A DNA stretch of 7,917 nt from CAYLLT01 sp964591605 (GTDB lineage Bacteria; Planctomycetota; Phycisphaerae; UBA1845; PWPN01), in the NCBI GenBank assembly GCA_964591605.1, contig CAZQEN010000351.1, positions 1 through 7,917 of the forward strand. Reading direction: 5' to 3'. Of the stretch, positions 1 to 7,917 are shown piece by piece. Each line of letters starts with the position of its first letter. Within the stretch, counting starts at the first letter, position 1. Below the pieces are notes generated by a model. That model saw only the letters and a list, made by a program, of their open reading frames with translations, made no database searches and had not been told where the DNA came from. The position numbers and the translations under genes were made by a program.

Positions 1-2
1 AG

Positions 3-272
3 ACGCCGGTGCCACACCAGGACCTCAGAGAGGTGGACGGCTGGATCAACAGCCGTCGCGGCGAGCACTGGACCGCGGACGAAGGATTGACGGCCACCTT
101 CACCACCCCGCTTGAGGCCGGCCAGCACGTGCTGGCCACGTTCACCTTCGCTGTCGCCCCTCGGCCGGGCGTCTACCGCATGCGGTTCTTTGCGGGGACC
201 TCGCAGACCGAGCAGGGCGATTGGGTGTGGCTGCGGAGCCGGCCGTTGATGATGACCGTGCAGGCGCCATAG
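3..272 (+). CDS. C-terminal end of an unidentified protein (5' end outside window)
   Basis: The frame is open from the left edge to a TAG at 270-272, so this is most likely the last 89 codons of a longer gene. A GTG at position 9 could serve as a start but has no Shine-Dalgarno before it, so I treat the entry as partial. The visible protein alternates short hydrophobic beta-like strands (LTATFTTPL, HVLATFTFAVAP, GVYRMRFFAGT, PLMMTVQAP) with polar turns. It has no membrane segment and no sorting tail. This looks like a beta-sandwich domain ending an extracellular or periplasmic protein, but that is an inference and I do not recognise the family. It converges on the PEP-CTERM gene across a 148-base gap, and its stop codon lies in the loop end of a strong hairpin (257-280). 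Confidence 0.6.
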   Translation, partial: TPVPHQDLREVDGWINSRRGEHWTADEGLTATFTTPLEAGQHVLATFTFAVAPRPGVYRMRFFAGTSQTEQGDWVWLRSRPLMMTVQAP

Positions 273-304
273 CCTGCACGATCCTCCGCGGACGGGACCG
301 TCCG
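257..304 (+). terminator. Two consecutive GC hairpins at the stop of the first gene
   Basis: CGTGCAGGC (257-265) and GCCTGCACG (272-280) form a perfect 9-bp stem with a 6-base loop, GCCATA; the TAG stop codon (270-272) straddles the loop and the 3' arm. A second dyad follows, CGGACGG (289-295) and CCGTCCG (298-304), which can fold as a shorter stem. No T-run follows either, so this is not a textbook intrinsic terminator. It could be a U-less terminator, a 3'-end stabilising hairpin or a Rho-assisted end. The pairing is seen directly; the role is inferred. Confidence 0.4.
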
Positions 305-330
305 AACGGGGAACGTCGATGTCGCTCGAT

Positions 331-408
331 GCGAATTGGGGCATGCCGACTTGATGGCGGGACAGGCCGGGAGGCCTGGGTCGGGAACGGCAGTCATTCC
401 CAATTCGC
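331..408. repeat. 78-bp nested inverted-repeat element between convergent genes
   Basis: GCGAATTGGG (331-340) is perfectly complementary to CCCAATTCGC (399-408), giving 10 pairs plus a G-T at 341/398. Inside lie a second short stem, TGCCG (344-348) with CGGCA (388-392), and an apical hairpin, CAGGCC (363-368) with GGCCTG (373-378), loop GGGA. The whole could fold into one elongated hairpin on either strand. It ends 12 bases from the minus-strand gene's stop (421), so it may help terminate or protect that transcript. No T-run is seen on either side. It could also be a REP-like or MITE-like element; only a genome search would tell. Confidence 0.5.
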
Positions 409-420
409 GGGCAAGGCCCC

Positions 421-1533
421 TCACTGACGTTCGGGGTTCTGTCTGATGGATTGTGGGCGGCGCGGACGGCGAGTGGTGATGAGGGTGGCCAGGGTCAGGA
501 GGGTGGCGGTGGCGGGTTCTGGGACGGCGGCGGCGGCGATGAAGAGGCCGCCGGTGTACGAGGGTCCGAAGGGCAGGAGGTTCGAGGTCGGCACGCCGCC
601 GGGGGAGAAGAAGCGGACCTCTGCGAGGAAGGAGGCGTCGAGTGCGGCCGCGAGATCGGGCAGGCCGTCGCCGTTGACGTCGCCGGTGGCGACGCGGACT
701 CCGCCCGCGAAGCCGTCGAAGGCGAAGAAGGAGGCGAGCTGGCTGCCCGTGTCGCCGCTGAAGACCTTGACGTGGCCGCCCACGCCGCCGCTGCCCGCGC
801 CGGTGATGATGTCCGCCAGGCCGTCGCCGTTGACGTCACCCGCGCCGACATCGACGCCGTCGATGGGGGCCGCGTCGTAAGCGAAGAAGCTGCGGACCTC
901 GGTGCCGGTCTGCCCGTCGAAGACCTTGACGTGTCCGCCGGCCCCGCCGGCGCCGGCGCCGGTGATGATGTCGGCGCGGCCGTCGCCGTTGACATCGCCG
1001 GCGGCGACGCGGACGCCGCCGGTGAATCCGGCGTCGTAGGCGAAGAAGCTTCGGACCTGGGCACCGGAGTTGCCGTCGAAGACCTTGACGTGCCCGCCGC
1101 CGGCGCCGGCGTCTGCGCCGGTGACGATGTCGGGTATGCCGTCACCCGTCACGTCGCCGGTGGCGATGCGAACGCCGCCGGTGAATGCGGCCGGGTAGGA
1201 GAGGAAGTCACGGGTCATCGCGCCGGTGGTGCCGTCGAACACGCGGACGTGCCCGCCGGCGGCCCCCGGACCGGCGCCGGTGACGATGTCGGGATGCCCG
1301 TCGCCGGTGAGGTCGCCCACGGCAACGCGGACGCCGCCGGTGAAGGCCGGGCCATAGGGTGTGAGGGTCAGGAGGGGGTTGCCCGTGGCATCGAAGGACC
1401 GCAACTGGCCGGGCGGGCCCTGGTCGGTGCCGGCGACGAAGGTCAGATCCGCGCGGGTGGAGGCGATTCGAAGGCCCAGGGTGCCCACGGCAGCCAGGGC
1501 GATGACGGTGCAGGGACGGTACGGACGTGACAT
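421..1533 (-). CDS. Secreted FG-GAP/VCBS-like repeat protein with PEP-CTERM sorting tail
   Basis: 370 residues. The ATG at 1533 is chosen because GGAGGAGG (1546-1539) lies 5 bases upstream and the protein then opens with a signal peptide: basic MSRPYRP, a hydrophobic stretch (about 9-21), and likely cleavage after TRA at residue 28. An upstream in-frame ATG (1692) would add 53 residues that bury the signal. Residues 66-327 are five repeats of about 51-53 residues with the theme GGVRVA.GDVNGDG..DI.TGAG....GGHVKVFDG. Each has a DxxGDGxxD or DxNGDGxxD loop (D74, D127, D180, D233, D285) of the calcium-binding kind seen in FG-GAP propellers. The C-terminus has VPEP (337-340), a hydrophobic helix (about 342-353) and RRPRRP (355-360). 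This is a PEP-CTERM tail, recognised in this family by an exosortase that removes the tail during export. The role is probably surface or extracellular; the ligand is unknown. Confidence 0.85.
   Translation of the reverse strand: MSRPYRPCTVIALAAVGTLGLRIASTRADLTFVAGTDQGPPGQLRSFDATGNPLLTLTPYGPAFTGGVRVAVGDLTGDGHPDIVTGAGPGAAGGHVRVFDGTTGAMTRDFLSYPAAFTGGVRIATGDVTGDGIPDIVTGADAGAGGGHVKVFDGNSGAQVRSFFAYDAGFTGGVRVAAGDVNGDGRADIITGAGAGGAGGHVKVFDGQTGTEVRSFFAYDAAPIDGVDVGAGDVNGDGLADIITGAGSGGVGGHVKVFSGDTGSQLASFFAFDGFAGGVRVATGDVNGDGLPDLAAALDASFLAEVRFFSPGGVPTSNLLPFGPSYTGGLFIAAAAVPEPATATLLTLATLITTRRPRRPQSIRQNPERQ
553..1338 (-). repeat. Five tandem repeat units of about 159 bp encoding propeller blades
   Basis: Units start at residues 66, 119, 172, 225 and 277 of the minus-strand protein, spaced 53, 53, 53 and 52 residues, with the next partial unit at 328. 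The periodicity is visible in the DNA: the stretch around GCCGTCGCCGTTGACGTC recurs near 667, 823 and 982, with diverged copies near 1141 and 1300. The three central units are the most alike, which suggests duplication or gene conversion within the gene. The fourth unit is the most diverged at its start (DGVDV in place of GGVRV). Confidence 0.85.
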
Positions 1534-1538
1534 GTCTT

Positions 1539-1546
1539 CCTCCTCC
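1539..1546 (-). promoter_or_regulatory. Strong Shine-Dalgarno fixing the PEP-CTERM gene start
   Basis: Read on the minus strand this is GGAGGAGG, 5 bases before the ATG at 1533. It is the strongest ribosome-binding site in the window and settles the start in favour of the 370-residue form. Confidence 0.85.
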
Positions 1547-1569
1547 GATGGATGACCCGAACGTCTAGC

Positions 1570-1598
1570 ATCATACCACGGTTTTCGTGGCAGGGCAA
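1570..1598 (-). promoter_or_regulatory. Sigma70-like promoter with a palindrome in its spacer
   Basis: On the minus strand, TTGCCC (1598-1593) and TATGAT (1575-1570) are separated by exactly 17 bases, a reasonable -35/-10 pair (4 of 6 and 5 of 6 to consensus). Transcription would start near 1563, giving a leader of about 30 bases that contains the strong Shine-Dalgarno. The spacer contains the dyad CCACG-AAAAC-CGTGG (1590-1576), which abuts the -10 box. Its position would suit a repressor operator or a spacer-distorting activator. The promoter call rests on consensus alone. Confidence 0.5.
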
Positions 1599-1627
1599 AG
1601 GCACGGGGGCGGTGGAGGGGACATCCC

Positions 1628-1675
1628 AATGACGAAATCCAAATGACGAATGAAGCCCGAAGCCAGAATGACTCA
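1628..1675. repeat. Short ATGACGAA repeat cluster
   Basis: AATGACGAA occurs at 1628-1636 and again at 1642-1650, a 14-base period, with a degenerate copy, AATGACTCA, at 1667-1675. The tract has a lower GC content than its surroundings and lies just upstream of the PEP-CTERM gene's -35 box. From memory, ATTCGTCATTCG-type clusters of this look recur between genes in planctomycete genomes, but I cannot verify that here. It contains no credible ORF. Confidence 0.5.
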
Positions 1676-1682
1676 TGAGGGC

Positions 1683-1989
1683 CTGCTGACACAATGTCCA
1701 GGGAGCGCCCACGGCTTATCCGTCAGCGCGCGGCGGGTGTGAATGGACGGGCGGTGGGGGCGGCGGGCGGGTCCGATACGGAGTGGGGGGGCGGGGCGGG
1801 TCCCAGAAGGTGCGGGGCGCTGGAGCGGTCGTGAGGACGCCTGGCGCGGGGGGCGGGAGGAAGCGTCCGCTTCGCAAACCTCCTGTGCCGGCTGGTCGAT
1901 ATCCACCGGGAGGCTCGCGCGCCGGGCGCGCGCATCGCGGCCTGAGGGCGTCCGATATTCGCCCCGGCCGGGATGCCTCGGGGAAAACA
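1683..1989. other. GC-rich non-coding leader upstream of motA
   Basis: No convincing gene lies here; the open frames have no ribosome-binding site and a G-rich, low-complexity composition. Contents in order: a G-rich tract (1749-1800); an imperfect palindrome centred on GATATC (1892-1909); a CGCGCGC/GCGCGCG hairpin with a CGG loop (1916-1932); and the palindrome CCCGGCCGGG (1963-1972), 17 bases before the motA start. No clear sigma70 promoter for motA was found. CCGATA, the core of the flagellar sigma28 -10 box, occurs at 1773 and 1952, but neither copy has a TAAA box at the right distance. Confidence 0.5.
1749..1800 (+). other. G-quadruplex-prone G tract
   Basis: Four runs of three or more G with short loops lie at 1749-1751, 1756-1760, 1765-1767 and 1769-1771. 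A second set follows: seven G at 1785-1791, four at 1793-1796 and three at 1798-1800. Both fit the usual G3-N1-7 pattern on the plus strand. If transcribed as part of the motA leader it could form an RNA quadruplex. Folding is predicted from the pattern only. Confidence 0.4.
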
Positions 1990-2733
1990 ATGGACATCGC
2001 AACCATCATCGGCCTGCTGTTCTCGGTCGGCGCCATCCTCTGGGCGATGTACGAGGGCACGCACGGACACCTGGATGCCTTCTACTCCACAGAGGGCTTT
2101 GTGCTGGTTATGGGGGGCTCGTTCGCGGCGTGCTGCCTGTCGATGCCGCTGCGGTCGGTGCTGAACATGCCCGCCTACCTGAAGCGGTGGCTTTTCGCCC
2201 GGGATCTGCCGCTCCATGTGATCATCACGCAGGTCGTGGGCTACGCGGAGCTGGCCCGTCGGGAAGGGGTGCTGGCCCTCGAGAAGGAGATTGCCAAGCA
2301 GGAGGATCCGTTCTTCCGGAAGGGCCTGCAACTGGCGGTGGACGGCATGGACGGGGAGACGATCGAGAAGACGCTCGAACTGCAGCTCGAGGCGCTGGCG
2401 GAGCGTCATAAGAGTGGGAAGAAGTTCTTCGAGCTCATGGGCAAGTTCGGGCCGGGATACGGGCTCACGGCGACGCTCATCGGGCAGGTGGCGATGTTCC
2501 GCAACCTGGGCGGGGATTCGGCGGCGATCGGGCAGGCGCTGGCGATCGCCCTGATCGGGACGCTGTACGGGTGCCTGGTGTGCAACGTGATCTGCGGGCC
2601 GATCGCCGACAAGCTGCACCTGCGGTCCGCGGAGGAGCAGTTCGCCAAGCAGATGATCATCGTGGGCATCAAGGCCATTCAGGCGGGAGACAACCCGCGC
2701 ATTGTGGAGATGAAGCTGCAGTCGTTCCTCTAG
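1990..2733 (+). CDS. motA: Flagellar motor stator protein MotA
   Basis: 247 residues, near the low end for the MotA/PomA family. MotA and MotB form the inner-membrane ion channel that drives flagellar rotation. Four membrane segments are visible: about 4-20, 35-52, 153-171 and 183-205. The cytoplasmic loop holds ARREGVLALE (89-98), the family motif whose charged residues face FliG in the rotor. Segment three contains FGPGYGLTATLIG with P155, and segment four TLYGCLVCNVICGPIADKL with P204; these match the two conserved channel prolines. The ATG at 1990 is chosen because the first membrane segment begins directly after it (MDIATIIGLLFSVG) and GGGGA lies 5 bases upstream; the in-frame extension to 1783 is low-complexity G-rich sequence. 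It lies 60 bases upstream of motB. Oddity: after the TAG, the same frame stays open for 15 coding-like codons to a TGA at 2779-2781. Confidence 0.9.
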   Translation: MDIATIIGLLFSVGAILWAMYEGTHGHLDAFYSTEGFVLVMGGSFAACCLSMPLRSVLNMPAYLKRWLFARDLPLHVIITQVVGYAELARREGVLALEKEIAKQEDPFFRKGLQLAVDGMDGETIEKTLELQLEALAERHKSGKKFFELMGKFGPGYGLTATLIGQVAMFRNLGGDSAAIGQALAIALIGTLYGCLVCNVICGPIADKLHLRSAEEQFAKQMIIVGIKAIQAGDNPRIVEMKLQSFL

Positions 2734-2793
2734 GAGCGGGAGCTGGCCCGGCTGCCCAAATCGGAACCGAAGACTGCGTGACGTCAGAAGCCC

Positions 2794-3591
2794 ATGAGCA
2801 AGAAGAAGCAACAGCATGAGGAGCCGGCGGGTGAGAGCGCACCGCTGTGGATCATCAGCTTCGCCGACCTGGTGACGCTGATGCTGAGCTTCTTCGTCAT
2901 CCTGTCAGTCAAGCCGGAGGGGACGGCGAGCATTCACGATCCGGCGTTTCAGGAGGTGGCGGCGGCGATCCGAGCGGCGTTCAAGCACCTGCCGCCGGCC
3001 GATCCGATGGTGGACCCCGCGAAAGATTATCAGGAGCTGGTGCAGCGGCTGATGAGCCTGGTGAACCGGGACGGCACACTGAACCGCGGCGACAGCAATG
3101 AGAAGGGCATCCAGGGCCGGGGCTTCCGCGTCCGGCGGATGCGGGACGGGATGGAGATCACGGTGGGCGGGGCGGTCATGTTCGAGCCGTTCTCAGTGAA
3201 GCCGACCGCCGACGGAGAGCATGCGCTCGGCCAGGTCTTCGACATCATCAAGGGGCATCGGAACATCGTGGAGATCCGCGGACACGCGGGCGAGGAGCCG
3301 TGGCCGCCCGACTGGAAGTATGAGGATGCGTTGAAGCTCTCGTACGCGCGCGCGGAGCACGTGGCGAAGCGGTTGATCGAGCGCGGCGCCGACCCGCGGA
3401 CGGTCCGGCTGGTGGCAGTCGGGCCGAATGAGCCGGCCGCCCGTCAGGCGTACGAGGAAATGCAGCGGGCCGAGAACCGCCGGGTGGAGATCATTGTCCG
3501 CGAGTCGCTGATCGACGACTACGTCGGGCAGTCGCCGATCCGGTCCCCCTCCACGCAGTCCACGGAAGCCCCATCCGCGACGGGCGTCTGA
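2794..3591 (+). CDS. motB: Flagellar motor stator protein MotB (OmpA-like C-terminal domain)
   Basis: 265 residues. The single membrane segment (about 17-37, PLWIISFADLVTLMLSFFVIL without its ends) carries D25 in the FADL motif. That is the family's essential ion-carrying aspartate in the channel shared with MotA. A short amphipathic stretch (46-66) follows, as in the plug and linker region. Residues about 110-236 form an OmpA-like peptidoglycan-anchoring domain: a beta strand IVEIRGHAG (158-166), LSYARAEHVAKRLIERG (182-198), VAVGPNEP (207-214) and NRRVEIIV (228-235). Residues 237-265 are a polar tail. The usual GHTD at the end of the central strand reads GHAG here. Only a weak AGAAG precedes the ATG by 3 bases, so translation may be coupled to motA. 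Ion choice (proton or sodium) cannot be read from this alone. Confidence 0.9.
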   Translation: MSKKKQQHEEPAGESAPLWIISFADLVTLMLSFFVILSVKPEGTASIHDPAFQEVAAAIRAAFKHLPPADPMVDPAKDYQELVQRLMSLVNRDGTLNRGDSNEKGIQGRGFRVRRMRDGMEITVGGAVMFEPFSVKPTADGEHALGQVFDIIKGHRNIVEIRGHAGEEPWPPDWKYEDALKLSYARAEHVAKRLIERGADPRTVRLVAVGPNEPAARQAYEEMQRAENRRVEIIVRESLIDDYVGQSPIRSPSTQSTEAPSATGV

Positions 3592-3650
3592 TCGCCGTTC
3601 TGCCCATCAAATCGCTTATACCCACGCGGCCTGTCAACGGCTGAGGATCG

Positions 3651-3684
3651 TGTCCGGCTCAAATCCGGGCGGTTTTCTGTTCTT
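3651..3684 (+). terminator. Probable intrinsic terminator of motA-motB
   Basis: GTCCGG (3652-3657) pairs with CCGGGC (3665-3670), with one G-T pair and a 7-base loop, CTCAAAT. Two bases later comes the T-rich stretch TTTTCTGTTCTT (3673-3684). It lies 60 bases after the motB stop and just before the AT-rich regulatory island, which is where a terminator separating the stator operon from the next unit would be expected. The stem is short, so efficiency may be moderate. Confidence 0.5.
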
Positions 3685-3688
3685 ATAA

Positions 3689-3748
3689 ATCTATTTTTGA
3701 TAAGTACTTATGTAATAGATGCTCATTATATCAACATCATGAATAGAT
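3689..3748. promoter_or_regulatory. Candidate LysR-type operator in an AT-rich island
   Basis: A perfect 12-bp palindrome, ATAAGTACTTAT (3700-3711), is flanked by an outer inverted pair, ATCTATT (3689-3695) and AATAGAT (3714-3720). A third copy, AATAGAT, lies at 3742-3748, 28 bases further on in direct orientation. The stretch sits 47-106 bases upstream of the LysR-family start. LysR-type regulators typically bind an interrupted dyad containing T-N11-A plus a second, promoter-proximal site; T3698 and A3710 fit that spacing. The symmetry is seen directly; the assignment to this regulator is inferred from proximity. Confidence 0.5.
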
Positions 3749-3750
3749 AT

Positions 3751-3779
3751 TTGCTGTTGAAATCAGTTTTATTTATGCT
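3751..3779 (+). promoter_or_regulatory. Weak candidate promoter for the LysR-family gene
   Basis: TTGCTG (3751-3756) and TATGCT (3774-3779) are 17 bases apart. The -35 match is poor (3 of 6) and the -10 fair (4 of 6), as would suit an activator-dependent or autoregulated promoter. Transcription would begin near 3786, leaving a leader of only about 10 bases before the ATG at 3795. TTGATA at 3697 is a better -35 but has no partner -10 at normal spacing. Confidence 0.25.
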
Positions 3780-3794
3780 AGGATGGTGGTTCAT

Positions 3795-4778
3795 ATGTAC
3801 CTCGAAGCGCTCAAGATCTTCTGTGACGTGGTTCGGCATCGCAGCTTCTCCAAAGCGGCGGCGATGAACCACATTTCGCAGTCGGCGGCCAGTCAGAACG
3901 TCCTTCAACTGGAAAAGAGCCTGGGGGTGCGGCTGCTGGATCGCTCGAAGCGTCCGTTTGAGCTCACCCGGGAGGGTGAAGTCTATTACGACGGGTGCCG
4001 GAACATCGTCGAGCGCTACTCTGCGATTGAGGAGCAGGTCAAGACCATGCGGAACGAGATCGGCGGGACGGTGACCGTCGCGGCGATCTATTCGGTCGGG
4101 CTGAGCGGCATGAGCCGGCATGTGCAGCGGTTCGCGCACCTGTACCCGCAGGCCAGCGTCCGGCTGGCGTATCTTCACCCCGACCGCGTTCTGGAAAGCG
4201 TGTTGAATGACGAAGCGGATCTGGGGCTCATGTCGTACCCGAAGTCGGGCAAGGACCTGGTCGCGCTGCCGTGGCGCGAGGAAATGATGGTTCTGGCCTG
4301 CCCGCCGGGGCATCGGCTGGCGGGGCGGACTCATGTGACGGGCCGGGATCTGGCCGGTGAGCGGTTCGTGGCGTTCGACGAGTCGCTGACGATCCGCAAG
4401 GAGATCGACCGGCAGCTCCGCAAGCACGAAGTGGACGTTCAGATCGTGATGGCGTTCGACAACATCGAGACCATCAAGCGTGCGGTGGAGCTGCAGGAAG
4501 GGATTGCCGTGCTGCCGGAGCCGGCCATTCAGAATGAGGTCCGGACGGGCAGTCTGGTGGCGATCCCGCTGACCTCGCCCACGCTCATCCGTCCGCTGGG
4601 GATCATTCACCGCCGGAGCGGCGAGCTCTCGCGGACGGCCCGACGGTTCATCGAACTGATTCAGACCAGTACGCATGCTGATGCGGACGCGATGGAGGGC
4701 GAACTGGTGGGGGCCGGCGCGGAAACGGGCGGCGGCGTCTCGATGGGGGATCGGAACGGTTCCCAGGACGGAAAGTGA
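3795..4778 (+). CDS. LysR-family transcriptional regulator, likely regulator of glutamate synthase
   Basis: 327 residues. An N-terminal winged helix-turn-helix covers about 1-62, with the typical opening MYLEALKIFCDVVRHRSFSK and recognition-helix region SQSAASQNVLQLEKSLG (28-44), followed by LLDRSKRPFELTREGEVYY. A linker helix (about 63-89) leads to a substrate-binding-protein-like effector domain (about 90-292). The last 33 residues are a Gly- and Asp-rich tail beyond the usual family end. The ATG at 3795 is preferred because GGTGG lies 5 bases upstream and family members begin at MYLE; an in-frame ATG at 3783 would add only four residues. The gene is codirectional with gltB, 7 bases apart, so co-transcription is likely. 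By analogy with GltC, the LysR-family activator of gltAB in Bacillus, it may sense nitrogen or carbon status; the effector is unknown, so I give no symbol. Confidence 0.9.
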   Translation: MYLEALKIFCDVVRHRSFSKAAAMNHISQSAASQNVLQLEKSLGVRLLDRSKRPFELTREGEVYYDGCRNIVERYSAIEEQVKTMRNEIGGTVTVAAIYSVGLSGMSRHVQRFAHLYPQASVRLAYLHPDRVLESVLNDEADLGLMSYPKSGKDLVALPWREEMMVLACPPGHRLAGRTHVTGRDLAGERFVAFDESLTIRKEIDRQLRKHEVDVQIVMAFDNIETIKRAVELQEGIAVLPEPAIQNEVRTGSLVAIPLTSPTLIRPLGIIHRRSGELSRTARRFIELIQTSTHADADAMEGELVGAGAETGGGVSMGDRNGSQDGK

Positions 4779-4785
4779 CGGTGTG

Positions 4786-7917
<3,132 letters not shown>

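Noticed and set aside
553..1338. CRISPR-like array from regular DNA repeats
   Set aside because: The period of about 159 bp is a coding repeat, a multiple of three in one open frame with variable sites within the unit; there are no short identical repeats separated by unique spacers.
451..1530. 359-codon plus-strand frame opposite the PEP-CTERM gene
   Set aside because: Its Ala/Gly/Val/Asp-rich repeats mirror the 159-bp repeats of the minus-strand gene. The minus strand has the signal peptide, the repeats, the sorting tail and a strong Shine-Dalgarno.
1772..1958. Flagellar sigma28 promoter for motA from CCGATA at 1773 and 1952
   Set aside because: The -10-like core is present twice, but no TAAA box lies about 15 bases upstream of either, so the match is too weak to annotate.
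1990..2733. ExbB/TolQ-type proton channel instead of MotA
   Set aside because: ARREGVLALE in the cytoplasmic loop, TLYG...PIADKL in the fourth segment, and an adjacent MotB with membrane aspartate and OmpA-like domain all indicate the flagellar stator.
1723..2817. 364-codon minus-strand frame across motA
   Set aside because: It is antisense to a clear MotA coding sequence, has low-complexity composition and shows no domain.

Overview
The window is GC-rich, densely coding bacterial DNA. It carries a PEP-CTERM-tagged secreted protein made of calcium-binding FG-GAP-like repeats, a motA-motB stator pair, and a LysR-type regulator followed at once by glutamate synthase large subunit (gltB). A PEP-CTERM cargo of the GGHVKVFDG repeat type, strong GC bias and short ATGACGAA intergenic repeats together suggest a planctomycete (perhaps Phycisphaerae-like). 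That placement is an inference from gene style; no rRNA or other marker is present.

Layout. Positions 1-272 hold the 3' end of an unidentified plus-strand gene, whose stop codon sits inside a perfect 9-bp hairpin. The convergent gap (273-420) is filled with inverted repeats. A minus-strand gene (421-1533) encodes the secreted beta-propeller-like protein; it has a strong Shine-Dalgarno and a plausible sigma70-type promoter with a palindrome in its spacer. The 456-base divergent gap (1534-1989) holds that promoter, a short ATGACGAA repeat cluster, a G-quadruplex-prone G tract and GC-rich dyads before motA. motA (1990-2733) and motB (2794-3591) form a stator operon; motA has an in-frame, coding-like continuation past its TAG stop. 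A probable intrinsic terminator follows motB. Next comes an AT-rich island (about 3673-3782) with a large dyad that looks like a LysR-type operator, then the regulator (3795-4778) and, 7 bases on, gltB (4786 to the window end, incomplete).

Function. Three unrelated units lie side by side: a cell-surface or exported protein, flagellar motor torque generation, and ammonia assimilation. In the last, the LysR-type protein probably controls its own promoter and so gltB by read-through. GltB would take the amide nitrogen of glutamine and pass it through a tunnel to 2-oxoglutarate to make glutamate. The 3Fe-4S cysteines, the rest of the FMN domain and any gltD lie beyond the window.

I found no convincing evidence of a wholly new system. 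The most worthwhile signals are regulatory or structural: the AT-rich dyad upstream of the LysR gene, the codirectional regulator-gltB arrangement, the possible nonsense truncation of motA, the palindrome inside the PEP-CTERM gene's promoter, and the nested inverted repeats in the convergent gap.
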